Source: an uncultured Shimia sp.
GTDB taxonomy: Bacteria; Pseudomonadota; Alphaproteobacteria; Rhodobacterales; Rhodobacteraceae
Length of the DNA stretch: 64,000 nucleotides
Assembly: GCA_937897325.1 (NCBI GenBank)
Contig: CALCOY010000067.1
Coordinates: forward strand, 1 to 64,000
Direction of reading: 5' to 3'
The notes beneath the pieces were generated by a model, which was not told the DNA's origin, did not search any database, and saw nothing but the letters and a program-made list of their open reading frames with translations. Below, piece by piece: positions 26,103-34,776 of the stretch. Both the position numbers and the translations under genes were made by a program. Position 1 is the stretch's first letter, and each line of letters starts with the position of its first letter.

Positions 26103-27023
26103 ATGACGTCATCCAAGCTAAACCCAGACCTTGAAGCCGCGTTTCGGTGGATGCCGGTTTTTCCATATTACGGGAATAAGACCATCCCAATTGGCCGCGC
26201 GATGTATAACTTTGGCACGCGGACCAAACCGGAATTCGGTGTCACCATTGAAGAGTTCGATCTTGGGCCATTGCGTTTACGTGTGTTCCGTCCGACAGCG
26301 CCCTCCCGTGGTGGGGGAGTCTTGTGGATCCACGGTGGTGGTTTTATCGCTGGCACGACTGATCAGGTGCAGGATGTCGCGTCACGCTTTGCGCGGTGGT
26401 TGCGAGCGAGCATTGTCACCGTGCAATACCGTTGGGCACCCGAGCATCCTTTTCCAGCAGCTTTGGATGATTTGCGCAACGCGTGGCAATGGATGCTGGA
26501 CGCCGACGATATAGATTCTGAACGGATGGCCATACTTGGACAAAGCGGGGGTGGCGGTCTTGCGGCGGCATTGGTGCAGCGCATCCACGACGAAGGCGGA
26601 CAACAACCGGTGGCGCAGGTACTGCACTACCCAATGCTAGATGACCGCACCGCAGTAGACCGGAGTCTAGACAGTGGAGGTTACAAGATTTGGAACAACC
26701 GCTGCAATCGGGTGGCTTGGAATGCGTATTTAAGCCCCGCAAAGGCTGGCGATGATGAACTTCCGCCTTACGCCGCCCCAGGACGTCGCGAGAACCTCAA
26801 CGGATTGCCTCCCGCTTGGGTAGGCGTGGGCACTTTTGACCTCTTTGCCGACGAAGCGAGGAAATACGCAGAGCGCCTCAAGGGGGCTGGCGTTCCGACC
26901 GAGATGTTTTTCGCTGAGGGTGCGCCACATGTGTTTGAAATAATAGCCCCCGACTGGGAAGTTTCGCAGGAATTCTTGCATGAAACGGCACGGTTCCTGC
27001 GTGGCCAATTGAAAGCCACGTGA
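26103..27023 (+). CDS. Alpha/beta hydrolase fold-3 (hormone-sensitive-lipase family) esterase
   Basis: The 306-residue enzyme has the HSL signatures: oxyanion HGGGF in LWIHGGGFIAGTTDQVQ, nucleophile GQSGGG near residues 145-150, the catalytic Asp region GTFDLFADEA and the His in GAPHVFE. Such enzymes hydrolyse short or medium acyl esters or lactones. It could open a lactone or ester in the island's substrate. It overlaps the next gene by 4 bases. Confidence 0.85.
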   Translation: MTSSKLNPDLEAAFRWMPVFPYYGNKTIPIGRAMYNFGTRTKPEFGVTIEEFDLGPLRLRVFRPTAPSRGGGVLWIHGGGFIAGTTDQVQDVASRFARWLRASIVTVQYRWAPEHPFPAALDDLRNAWQWMLDADDIDSERMAILGQSGGGGLAAALVQRIHDEGGQQPVAQVLHYPMLDDRTAVDRSLDSGGYKIWNNRCNRVAWNAYLSPAKAGDDELPPYAAPGRRENLNGLPPAWVGVGTFDLFADEARKYAERLKGAGVPTEMFFAEGAPHVFEIIAPDWEVSQEFLHETARFLRGQLKAT

Positions 27024-27544
27024 GAAATATGGAACGCTTTGACCGCGTGCGCGTGGCTGATCCGCCGGAGCTATCGCTGATTATCCCTTATGAGAGCATG
27101 CCGGGGTTTTACATCGACTGCTTCGCGGTTGATCTGCCGACGCACTGCTCGCTCGAAGCATTTCTCAAAGCCTTCTACACGAGCTGGATTTTTCGGTTAG
27201 AGCGTTTAATCCTGCGCCTGGCTTTGCGTGTCCCGACATCGAGTGACGATCTGTCAGCCATGCTGTCAGGCGCATCTGATAAATTCGCAGTTTGGATCAT
27301 CGAAGAACGGCAAGCAGATCAGATGATCGCGAAGGCGGTGGGCGGTAGCAATCGCACACGGTCTTGGTTCAGGGTTTTATCGCGCGACGACGGTGGGACA
27401 CGGCTCTTTTTCGGTTCGGTTCTGGAGCCGGAGCCCAGCTTAGATGGCGCACCACCAAGACTGGGGTTAATGTTCCGTGCCGGGATTGGCGCGCATAGAC
27501 TTTATGCCCGCGTGCTGTTGGCAGCTGCGGCGCGCAAATTTTAA
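27020..27544 (+). CDS. Conserved hypothetical protein, 174 aa
   Basis: The start is either the GTG at 27020 (GTGA overlap with the esterase stop) or the ATG at 27029. The protein is soluble, with helix then beta sheet (TRSWFRVLSRDDGGTRLFFGSVLEPE) and a hydrophobic C-terminal helix. I do not recognise the family; it has a faint resemblance to SRPBCC/DUF2867-like proteins. The tight coupling to the esterase suggests a shared pathway. Confidence 0.6.
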   Translation: MRNMERFDRVRVADPPELSLIIPYESMPGFYIDCFAVDLPTHCSLEAFLKAFYTSWIFRLERLILRLALRVPTSSDDLSAMLSGASDKFAVWIIEERQADQMIAKAVGGSNRTRSWFRVLSRDDGGTRLFFGSVLEPEPSLDGAPPRLGLMFRAGIGAHRLYARVLLAAAARKF

Positions 27545-27547
27545 GAT

Positions 27548-27575
27548 GGGCGGCGGCCCCGAAAGAGACCCGCCC
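27548..27575. terminator. Shared terminator between convergent genes
   Basis: GGGCGG (27548-27553) and CCGCCC (27570-27575) form a stem just after the stop at 27544 and just before the convergent thiolase stop at 27584, followed by GTTTG. It may serve both transcripts. Confidence 0.5.
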
Positions 27576-27583
27576 GTTTGCAC

Positions 27584-28765
27584 CTACATCCGCTCAACAA
27601 TCACTGCGATGCCTTGACCACCGCCGATGCACATGGTCGCAAGACCATAGCGACCTTTGGTGCGCTGAAGTTCGTACAGTAGCTTGACCAGAATTATTGC
27701 ACCTGATCCGCCAATGGGGTGACCAAGCGCAATGGCACCGCCATTCGGGTTCACTTTATCTGTCGGCAGACCAAGCTCTTGTGAGACAGCGCAAGCCTGC
27801 GCAGCAAAGGCCTCGTTGCTTTCAATGACATCAAGGTCAGAGACGCTCAAACCAGCGCGGCTAAGTGCTTGCTGTGTTGCGGGGACCGGACCCATACCCA
27901 TAATCTCTGGGGCCACACCACCCAGCCCGTAGGCGACAATACGTGCCAAAGGTGTTGCGCCTTTGGCCGTCGCAGCGCCTTCTGACATCAATATGACAGC
28001 GGCGGCCCCATCATTGATCCCGCTGGCGTTGCCTGCGGTGACGGATCCCTCCTTGCGAAACGCAGGGCGTAGCTTTTCTAAACCTTCGGCCGTGATGTCG
28101 GCGCGGACGTGTTCGTCAGTATCGAAGACAGCCTCTTTACGGCCTTGTTTGACAGTAATTGGGAGGATTTGCTCTTTGAAGCGCCCTTCAGCAATGGCGG
28201 TGCTAGCGCGCTTGTGAGATTCAAGGGCAAAGGCGTCCTGCGCCGCGCGGTCTATGTCTTTGCGATCTGCAATATTCTCGGCTGTAACGCCCATATGGCC
28301 GTTGCCGAACGGGTCTGTTAGGCCGCCGATCATCATATCAAGTGCTTTAACATCGCCCATCTTTTGGCCGTGGCGTGCCTGCGTCAGTAAGTGCCCTGCA
28401 CGGCTCATGCATTCTGCGCCACCTGCCAGAACAACGTCTGCGTTTCCGAGCATGATTTGTTCGGCACCGCTGACAACTGCTTGCAAGCCAGAGCCGCAGA
28501 GCCGATTCAATGTTAGGGCAGGAGAGGATTCAGGAATACCCGCACGAATAGCGATCACTCGGCTGATATACATGTCTTCGGGGTGCGAATGCATCACGTT
28601 GCCCAATACGGTCTGCTCTACATCTGCGGCCGCAAGTCCTGCGCGTTTGATCGCCTCTTGCGCAACCGCCGTCCCGAGATCACATGGTGAGATGCCTGAG
28701 AGAGAACCCGCGAAGGTGCCGATGGCGGTTCGTACACCGGATGCAATTACGACAGATTGGGACAT
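27584..28765 (-). CDS. Acetyl-CoA acetyltransferase-type thiolase
   Basis: The 393-residue thiolase is complete: nucleophile Cys90 in NRLCGSGLQAV, the NEAFAAQ segment, the His in NPNGGAIALGHPIGGSGA and the second Cys in CIGGGQG. It makes or cleaves acyl-CoA at the beta-keto position. The degradative direction fits the neighbouring dehydrogenases. It lies 62 bp downstream of the TetR gene on the same strand and is probably co-transcribed with it, hence controlled by the operator upstream of tetR. Confidence 0.93.
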   Translation of the reverse strand: MSQSVVIASGVRTAIGTFAGSLSGISPCDLGTAVAQEAIKRAGLAAADVEQTVLGNVMHSHPEDMYISRVIAIRAGIPESSPALTLNRLCGSGLQAVVSGAEQIMLGNADVVLAGGAECMSRAGHLLTQARHGQKMGDVKALDMMIGGLTDPFGNGHMGVTAENIADRKDIDRAAQDAFALESHKRASTAIAEGRFKEQILPITVKQGRKEAVFDTDEHVRADITAEGLEKLRPAFRKEGSVTAGNASGINDGAAAVILMSEGAATAKGATPLARIVAYGLGGVAPEIMGMGPVPATQQALSRAGLSVSDLDVIESNEAFAAQACAVSQELGLPTDKVNPNGGAIALGHPIGGSGAIILVKLLYELQRTKGRYGLATMCIGGGQGIAVIVERM

Positions 28766-28826
28766 GATGTTTCCTCGTGTTAGCGCTTATTTTACGGCAG
28801 CGTTCGCGGCTGTTTCGTATGGTCAA

Positions 28827-29510
28827 TCAGGGGGCAGTGTCGACCTGCAGGCAAGCAGCCCGGACAAAGCTCTGAACTGTCTTGATGTAGTCCGCCACGC
28901 TTACACCACGCTTCCGATACTTGGCGCGTTTGACATACCAATCCTGCAGCAATGGTTTGATCAATGCGGGCAAAAGTGGCGACGCATCGTGCCGTAACAG
29001 TCCTTTAGCCTGTGCACGACAAATCACCTGCGCAAACAGATCTTCCGTCATAATCTCGCTATCGATAGCGATCTGACGCTGTTTGGCCGGGAAGTTCTTG
29101 GCCTCCATGAAGGAGAAGGCGAACCAAGCCAGCATTTCTTCGGTTAGCCGGATATGCGCGTCGATAAGCCAATCCAGATGCGCAACTGGGTCTTGTGTAA
29201 CATCCTCTGGTGGATTTGTAAGGACGTCCTCTACCGCTTGAGTTACTTGGGTGAGGATCATGTTCAACAACGTAGTCTTACTGTCGAAATAGGCGTAGAG
29301 CCCACCCATTGACATACCGGCTTCTTTGGACAAATCCCGCAATGACATGGCTTGAAAGCCCTTGCTGTTTGACAGCTTGAGTGCGGCGGTGATGATATTC
29401 GTAAGGTTCTTAACCGCGACTTCTGCCTTCCGGACCGAAATAGTGTCGCTGTTAAGTTCTAATATAGACCGACTTAGCGCGTCTGGCGTTCGGTGTTTGA
29501 CGGTCTGCAA
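28827..29510 (-). CDS. TetR-family regulator of the catabolic island
   Basis: The 227-residue protein has a TetR helix-turn-helix at about residues 36-82 (IITAALKLSNSKGFQAMSLRDLSKEAGMSMGGLYAYFDSKTTLL) after an extended N-terminus, and an all-helical ligand domain. A near-perfect palindrome around CGAGCGCTCG lies 89 bp upstream. Two more copies sit between the divergent hydroxyacyl-CoA dehydrogenase and SDR genes. TetR regulators of fatty-acid-type pathways commonly respond to acyl-CoA. A later start is possible within the first 25 residues. Confidence 0.88.
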   Translation of the reverse strand: MQTVKHRTPDALSRSILELNSDTISVRKAEVAVKNLTNIITAALKLSNSKGFQAMSLRDLSKEAGMSMGGLYAYFDSKTTLLNMILTQVTQAVEDVLTNPPEDVTQDPVAHLDWLIDAHIRLTEEMLAWFAFSFMEAKNFPAKQRQIAIDSEIMTEDLFAQVICRAQAKGLLRHDASPLLPALIKPLLQDWYVKRAKYRKRGVSVADYIKTVQSFVRAACLQVDTAP

Positions 29511-29597
29511 AATCGCATCTCCTTTGGCAACCGGGGCTTCAATAGGGCCAAGATCACAAACTTGGCCGGTTCAGCATAGTGGCTGGCATCAATAAAT

Positions 29598-29611
29598 AGC
29601 GAGCGCTCGTT
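29598..29611. promoter_or_regulatory. TetR operator, copy 1
   Basis: The sequence AGCGAGCGCTCGTT contains the 10-bp palindrome CGAGCGCTCG (29600-29609) embedded in the wider near-palindrome AATAGCGAGCGCTCGTTATT. It lies upstream of the tetR-thiolase pair. The same core occurs at 34699-34708 and 34743-34752. Confidence 0.7.
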
Positions 29612-29699
29612 ATTTTGCAAGGATCTTGATATGGCTGACTAAGAACCGCCTCATTATTTGAGACAAAAATCAAATGGTTCGACGAACGCATTTATCGCG

Positions 29700-30215
29700 T
29701 TAACTATCTCGCGCAGCAGCAACCTTCGCGATCCTATCAAGGTGTCGGCGTGTGAGCTCAGAGGCACCGGGACCGGGGCGCAAGGCGACATCCTGTGGAG
29801 CAAGGTGTCTGCCATCATGAGAAAAAACAGCAATATGCTGAACAGGCGCGCCAGAATTACGGTCCACAACTTGAACCGGTTCTCCGTCAGCGCCAAAAAT
29901 CCATTTGTCTCCCCATTGTCCAAGCGCCACGATGATCGGGAACAACGCCAGTCCCTTGGCAGTAAGTACGTACCGCATGCGGCTGCTGCCTTCTCGTTGC
30001 GGCTCACGACGTAAGATGCCGTTTCCGCAAAGGGTCTCTAAGCGGGATGTCAGAATATTCTTTGCGGCACCCGTGCTGCGCTCAAACTCGGAAAATTTAC
30101 TCATGCCGCCGAAGGCTTCGCGCACAACCAGCAAACTCCAACGATCACCTAGAATATCGAGCGCACGCGCCCAGCTACAATTGCGTTCCGCTAAAGGGAT
30201 CGGAGTGGTTGTCAT
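29700..30215 (-). CDS. HxlR-family regulator
   Basis: With the start at 30215 (MTTTPIPLAERNCSWARALDI) the protein has 171 residues and a typical HxlR winged helix (ILGDRWSLLVVREAFGGMSKFSEFERSTGAAKNILTSRLETL, YVLTAKGLALFPIIVALGQWGDKW). It resembles the broken HxlR gene at 21044. HxlR proteins often sense reactive or aromatic compounds. It is divergent from the hydrolase at 30486 with 270 bp between, so that gene is a candidate target. Confidence 0.88.
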   Translation of the reverse strand: MTTTPIPLAERNCSWARALDILGDRWSLLVVREAFGGMSKFSEFERSTGAAKNILTSRLETLCGNGILRREPQREGSSRMRYVLTAKGLALFPIIVALGQWGDKWIFGADGEPVQVVDRNSGAPVQHIAVFSHDGRHLAPQDVALRPGPGASELTRRHLDRIAKVAAARDS

Positions 30216-30485
30216 TCGAATTCGGTCGCTCTTCAAAAGTTAATGAGGCTCAGCCATGCTGAACATTGGGTCGATGGGAGCCGTTTAAAGCTTCCGGGAT
30301 GATGGTATGCGCCTTGTTTTGTTACTTTATCCTTAGTTGGACGTCCATTTTTAGGCTCGCAAGATCGATCCTTCGAAAAATCGGTACCACGCAATGTGAC
30401 GTGACGAAAAACCAACAGTTTAGTTGCATTTCAATACCAAAATGATCAACCTGAAGGCAACAAGGAATCAAGAGGGGCTACGAAG

Positions 30486-31430
30486 TTGACAACCGGAAAG
30501 CATAAATACCCAATGGCGGGTGACGAACCGGACTATCCTGCTCTCGAACTTGAGGATGGCGTTGAACAAGAAACGGTCACGGTTTGGGCGGGTGGAGTAG
30601 CAATGGACGCCGATTTGTTTCGGCCCGCTAACCTGTCAGAAGATGATCGCGTTCCTGCAATTATCCTGAGCCACGGCTGGGGTGGCAGCAAGCGTTCGAC
30701 CGACCGGTATGGCGCATTATTTGCTGCCAACGGCATGATTGCCCTATGCGTCACCCAAGTTGGTTGGGGTAAATCAGGCAGCCACTTGCTGCAAGTCGGA
30801 ACGCTGCCAGATTCGACGGGTGATGAAGCAGTTAATGCCAGCGTCAAGTCTGTGCGCAAGTTCGTGGATCCGGTTCAGTGGGTTGCGAGTTGTCGGGCTG
30901 GCGTCGATTTCTTGCTCGGAGAACCGAATGTTGATGCAGACCGTATCGGTGCTTGGGGCACCAGCTTTGGTGGCGGTGTTGCAATGTATCTTGCAGCCCA
31001 TGACTCACGGATTAAGGCTCTATCAGTTCAGGTTTCTGCTTTGCTGAGCATTCAAGGTCCCATGCGTCAACATGCGCAGATGCGGGCGACAGCTATTGCA
31101 CGCGGCGATCTGCCAGCTATTCCGGTTGGCGTAGACACCATGCCAAACTTGGCGGGCAGCGTGCACTTTGCTAAGGCGCTGGAATACGATGTCATTGACG
31201 CTGCGCGTCATTTGACGATCCCAACCCTTATGATCGACGGCGCGGACGAAGAGATGTTCGATACGTCTGACAACTCGGGAAAAGCGTATGAAATCCTTAA
31301 AGAGAACAATGTCCCGGTGCAGTACGAAGTCTTTGACGGCACCGATCACTATGGCATCTATTTTCAAGGATTTGAGAAAGGGAGCCAACTGGCGACCGAT
31401 TGGTTCGTCAAACATCTGAAGGAGACATAG
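30486..31430 (+). CDS. Dienelactone-hydrolase-like alpha/beta hydrolase
   Basis: The 314-residue protein has an alpha/beta hydrolase core: SHGWGGSKRSTDRYGALFA, nucleophile GTSFGGG near residues 160-166, acid DGADEEMFD and His in FDGTDHYGIY. It resembles dienelactone hydrolase/X-Pro dipeptidyl-peptidase-like proteins. The start is a TTG at 30486 preceded by AAGAGGGGC; no ATG fits better. It begins a four-gene cluster with two membrane proteins and an MBL-fold protein. The substrate is unknown, possibly an ester or lactone. Confidence 0.78.
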   Translation: MTTGKHKYPMAGDEPDYPALELEDGVEQETVTVWAGGVAMDADLFRPANLSEDDRVPAIILSHGWGGSKRSTDRYGALFAANGMIALCVTQVGWGKSGSHLLQVGTLPDSTGDEAVNASVKSVRKFVDPVQWVASCRAGVDFLLGEPNVDADRIGAWGTSFGGGVAMYLAAHDSRIKALSVQVSALLSIQGPMRQHAQMRATAIARGDLPAIPVGVDTMPNLAGSVHFAKALEYDVIDAARHLTIPTLMIDGADEEMFDTSDNSGKAYEILKENNVPVQYEVFDGTDHYGIYFQGFEKGSQLATDWFVKHLKET

Positions 31431-31432
31431 TC

Positions 31433-31909
31433 ATGAGCATGAGCGAGTCAGAACCGTTTTCGACCACAATCCGGGCAGAGCGGCAAAAGTATCTCCGCCC
31501 CATCGTATTGGGCATACTTGGGGGTTGGTTTGCAGAAATTCTGTTCATCGTCGTTCAGGGAGTTATCCTGTATCCTGGCAACCCAATTTGGGTCATGATG
31601 TTCTGGGGTTTGTTCTGCGGGACCGGGATGGGTGCAGTAGCTGGTGTGTTCGCGTCACTGTTTGTCGTTGACCGGTACGAAGGCACAAAAGCGGTGGTGC
31701 CCGGCATTGTCGCGATCTTCATACCATACGCGGCCTGCGGGTATTTCTGCTATGAGATCGCGCTGAACACCAACTATTATGGTGCCGTCGAAATGGGATG
31801 GATCTTCGTCGCCAAGAACATGGTTCTGTCCTTTGTTGGCGCTGTATTGATCTCGCTCGCGTTGTTCACCGAACGTGGCCGCGCCATCGTCGAGAAGTTT
31901 GGGCTATGA
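31433..31909 (+). CDS. Polytopic membrane protein, 158 aa
   Basis: The start at 31433 lies 2 bp past the hydrolase stop with GAAGGAGA as ribosome-binding site. The protein has about four membrane helices (around residues 24-46, 54-77, 86-108, 125-148). I recognise no family. Its stop overlaps the start of the next membrane-protein gene by 4 bases, so the two may form a complex. Confidence 0.68.
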   Translation: MSMSESEPFSTTIRAERQKYLRPIVLGILGGWFAEILFIVVQGVILYPGNPIWVMMFWGLFCGTGMGAVAGVFASLFVVDRYEGTKAVVPGIVAIFIPYAACGYFCYEIALNTNYYGAVEMGWIFVAKNMVLSFVGAVLISLALFTERGRAIVEKFGL

Positions 31910-32346
31910 TTGCCGCGGCAACCCAAACACGTTTGCGGCTTGATCTGCGGGCGTTGATGGGGTTGGCCTTGGTGACCTTCCTAACAAAGGCCGCACTCGA
32001 GCTGGCCTTTGTTGAAGGGGCAATGCCATATGCCGCCATGTCATTGCGCGGCGCGTTCGGCAATACCGGTTGGTATTTGTTGATCGCCGGTGTGGCGCCG
32101 GGGGCCATATTCGCAATGGCGCTGCTGTTCATGGGTCCCAAAACGCGGTGGTTTGTACCTGCCACTATCGGTGCCGGGATCGCCCTTTGGTGCGCCAATG
32201 TGGTGGCCAACTATGAGGTCGCAGGGCTTTGCATAGCGAACAATTCGCTCGCGCCCCTGACATTCGCGCCATCTGTACCGCAAACCATCATGGGGTTCGC
32301 CGCTGGCGCCCTGTTCGCCTTGGATTCTCTTCGACTCGAAAGATAG
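31906..32346 (+). CDS. Polytopic membrane protein, 146 aa
   Basis: The start at 31906 (MIAAATQTRLRLDLR) overlaps the previous stop (ATGA). Four hydrophobic segments lie around residues 15-35, 50-72, 78-98 and 120-142. No family is recognised. It is 5 bp ahead of the MBL-fold gene. The pair of small membrane proteins could form a transporter or anchor for the neighbouring hydrolases; this is inference from context. Confidence 0.66.
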   Translation: MIAAATQTRLRLDLRALMGLALVTFLTKAALELAFVEGAMPYAAMSLRGAFGNTGWYLLIAGVAPGAIFAMALLFMGPKTRWFVPATIGAGIALWCANVVANYEVAGLCIANNSLAPLTFAPSVPQTIMGFAAGALFALDSLRLER

Positions 32347-32351
32347 CCGTC

Positions 32352-33497
32352 ATGAAGATCGTTAAGCTCGCTATCGCCCTCGCCATCTTGGCGGGCCTGT
32401 TTCTTGTGTCCAAAATTCTATTTTTGGCTGTGATCATCCTTGCTGTCGCGCTGATTGCACTGGGGGTTTGGATCAAAGGGGGTGGGCAGTCCGCAGATGC
32501 GTCTGTGCCAACGTCGCTGGATGGTCCCGACTTCCGTACCTATACAGCCGTCGTCCCGGATAGTCCGCTCAAGCTCAAGCATTTCATCTCGCAGCCCGAA
32601 GAGATAAACGTATCCTCCTCGCTGATCATGGGTGAGAGCGAGGTTGTCCTGGTCACCGCGCAAGCAACCAAATACGCCGCCGAGCGCCTTGCCGACGAGA
32701 TCGAAGATACAGGGTTAGAGTTGACCTATGTTTATCTCGATCACGCTCATTTGGATCATTCGCAAGGGGCAAGTGTCTTGATCCGCCGGTTTCCCAATGC
32801 AAAATTTGTTGGTGCACCCAATGTCGTGAAGCTGCAGCACCTGCGCATGGAAGCCGACGACAAGATGGCACGTTCACGCTATGGCAAAAACGCCGCCGTG
32901 CCTTCGGTTCCCTTTGAAGAACTCGACAGCGATTCGCTTATGCTGGATGGCCGCAAGATTGAGCTGTGGCACGATCAATTTGGCGATGTGGGTATCGGCG
33001 AGCCGGACGAGCCGCATACGGTGATGTATATTCCTGACCTTAAGGCGCTGCTACCGACCGACATTTGTTATTGGCGTGGCCATATCATGATGGGCGGCAG
33101 CACCTCCGAGAGCCGCTCCAAGTGGAAGACGCAATTGCATGAGTGGATGAAGATGGATCTGGAGGTGGTGATCCCGGGTCATGTGGTGCGCGCAGACAGT
33201 GACGAGATGACTGCGCAAGGCGTTCTAGAGTTTTCGCTAAAATACATCGAGGACTACGAGGAGGTTCTGAACGATTCAGAGACATCCGATGAGGTGATCG
33301 ACCGAATGCTCGAACGCTATCCTGGCATGGGCCATGTTTCAGCGTTGAAAATCGGAACGTTCATCCAGTTTGGCGAAACGCACCGATTGCTTTTCAATGC
33401 ACGGATCGAAAAGGTTGCCCGGTTTTTGCCGAAGGCGTTGCTGCGTCGCGCAGACCGGAAGATGTTTGACAGCAAGAAGGCTGCCGCCAACTTCTGA
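32352..33497 (+). CDS. Membrane-anchored metallo-beta-lactamase-fold hydrolase
   Basis: With the start at 32352 the product has 381 residues. Residues 1-45 carry one or two membrane helices (KLAIALAILAGLFLVS, ILFLAVIILAVALIALGVW). The MBL core follows with metal-binding motif HAHLDHSQG, a later PGHVVRA His, and Asp in YIPDLKALLPTD. The metal ligands HxHxDH are intact. MBL enzymes hydrolyse esters, lactones or thioesters, and the neighbours include two other hydrolases. It closes this plus-strand cluster. Confidence 0.8.
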   Translation: MKIVKLAIALAILAGLFLVSKILFLAVIILAVALIALGVWIKGGGQSADASVPTSLDGPDFRTYTAVVPDSPLKLKHFISQPEEINVSSSLIMGESEVVLVTAQATKYAAERLADEIEDTGLELTYVYLDHAHLDHSQGASVLIRRFPNAKFVGAPNVVKLQHLRMEADDKMARSRYGKNAAVPSVPFEELDSDSLMLDGRKIELWHDQFGDVGIGEPDEPHTVMYIPDLKALLPTDICYWRGHIMMGGSTSESRSKWKTQLHEWMKMDLEVVIPGHVVRADSDEMTAQGVLEFSLKYIEDYEEVLNDSETSDEVIDRMLERYPGMGHVSALKIGTFIQFGETHRLLFNARIEKVARFLPKALLRRADRKMFDSKKAAANF

Positions 33498-33556
33498 AGT
33501 CGATCGCTAAGTCTGTTGAGGTGCGAAGATAGATCTGTCCATTCAACTCATTAAAG

Positions 33557-34651
33557 TCAGGCAAAAACCTTTTCCAGCCCGCTCTCGGGCAGGTCTGCCC
33601 CGTATTGCTGAGCCAGAGCGGATACCATCTCTTCGACCTGGTCGCGGCCAAGCGCCCGCATTGCCGTGACCGGGGGATGCCCAAAGCGCAGGGCCAACCG
33701 GGCGCCCAGGTCGAAATCATCTGGTGCAGCCACTCCTTCGCCAATCGCTTCAAGCACGGGCAGGAACAAGGCCGCCCGCAGCCGTGTCGTGATGGCATGC
33801 GCTGCGGTGTCATCCAGTTCTGCTGGGCTTTCTTCAATTTCGAAACTGCCCTCAGCCTGACCAACTTCGATCAGCCCTGCGGCGGGCGCATAGAACGCGC
33901 CCAGACCTGACAGGTTCTGTACAGCGTTCAGATTGATGCGCGGCTTAACGATGTTCATCACAGAAAATGGCCCGATGGCCAGTTCAAAGGTTTCGCAGGC
34001 AATCCGGTCTACCTGACCAGGCGTTGCCAGTTGTTCGTCGACGATTCGGACGGCTTCGTTGGTATAAGGACAGAAAAAGCGGTTCACGGCAAAGCCATTG
34101 GCGTCTTGGCAGGGCAAGGCGGTTTTGCCGGTTGTGGCAAGAAAAGCGGCGGCTTCAGCAATCACAGCGTGGGACGTTGCTGGGCCAGCGATCAGTTCGA
34201 CCAGCGGATTCACCTCGGCCGGGCTGAAATAATGCAACCCAACGAATCGCTCTGGGGCGGGCAGGGCGGTTGCAAGATCGGCGACTCGCAGCGCGCTTGT
34301 ATTGGTCGCAACGATCGCTTCCGAGCGCAGATCGGGAGTAATCCTAGTGAAGAGATCACGCTTGATTTCCAGGTTCTCGAAGATGGCTTCGATCACAAGA
34401 TCGGCTTGCGAAACGGCACTCAGCTCGTTTGATACCATTAGTTTTCTCTGTGCATCATCGGCCTGTTCCTGAGTGATTTTTTCTTTCTCTACCATACGGT
34501 TGAAGAATTTGGCACTCCGAGCCTGAACGGTAGCGAGGCTGTCTTTGTTGAGATCAATCACACAGGTAGACAGGCCGGCAGCCATGCAGCCGATTGCAAT
34601 CCCGCCTCCCATCGTGCCTGCGCCAATGATTGCAATATTGTTCAGTGCCAT
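33557..34651 (-). CDS. 3-hydroxyacyl-CoA dehydrogenase
   Basis: With the start at 34651 (MALNNIAIIGAGTMGGGIA) the protein has 364 residues: a Rossmann NAD domain with GAGTMGGG near residues 8-15, the VIEAIFENLEIKRDLF and TNTSAL segments, and the HCDH signature GLHYFSPAEVNPLVEL with the catalytic His. Two C-terminal helical domains follow. It oxidises 3-hydroxyacyl-CoA to 3-ketoacyl-CoA, the step before the thiolase. AAGGAAA serves as ribosome-binding site. It is divergent from the SDR gene, with two TetR operators between them. Confidence 0.92.
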   Translation of the reverse strand: MALNNIAIIGAGTMGGGIAIGCMAAGLSTCVIDLNKDSLATVQARSAKFFNRMVEKEKITQEQADDAQRKLMVSNELSAVSQADLVIEAIFENLEIKRDLFTRITPDLRSEAIVATNTSALRVADLATALPAPERFVGLHYFSPAEVNPLVELIAGPATSHAVIAEAAAFLATTGKTALPCQDANGFAVNRFFCPYTNEAVRIVDEQLATPGQVDRIACETFELAIGPFSVMNIVKPRINLNAVQNLSGLGAFYAPAAGLIEVGQAEGSFEIEESPAELDDTAAHAITTRLRAALFLPVLEAIGEGVAAPDDFDLGARLALRFGHPPVTAMRALGRDQVEEMVSALAQQYGADLPESGLEKVFA

Positions 34652-34696
34652 CTTGGAGTTTCCTTTCAAAACGATATGGTGCTCTTTCATTAATAG

Positions 34697-34754
34697 AGCG
34701 AGCGCTCGTTTGACAATCCATATCTGAATGTGCTTAAACGAGCGAGCGCTCGAT
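34697..34754. promoter_or_regulatory. TetR operators, copies 2 and 3, in a divergent promoter
   Basis: Two copies of CGAGCGCTCG (34699-34708 and 34743-34752), each with AGCGAGCGCTCG as longer shared core, are 44 bp apart. They lie between the divergent hydroxyacyl-CoA dehydrogenase (start 34651) and SDR (start about 34777). Both match the site upstream of tetR, so the same repressor should control all three promoters. Confidence 0.7.
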
Positions 34755-34776
34755 TTTTGGGAGGAGATTCGAAGTG

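Noticed and set aside
31798-31905. 36-codon N-terminal extension of the membrane protein that starts at 31906
   Set aside because: The extension lies inside the upstream membrane-protein gene in another frame; the ATGA overlap gives a better start.
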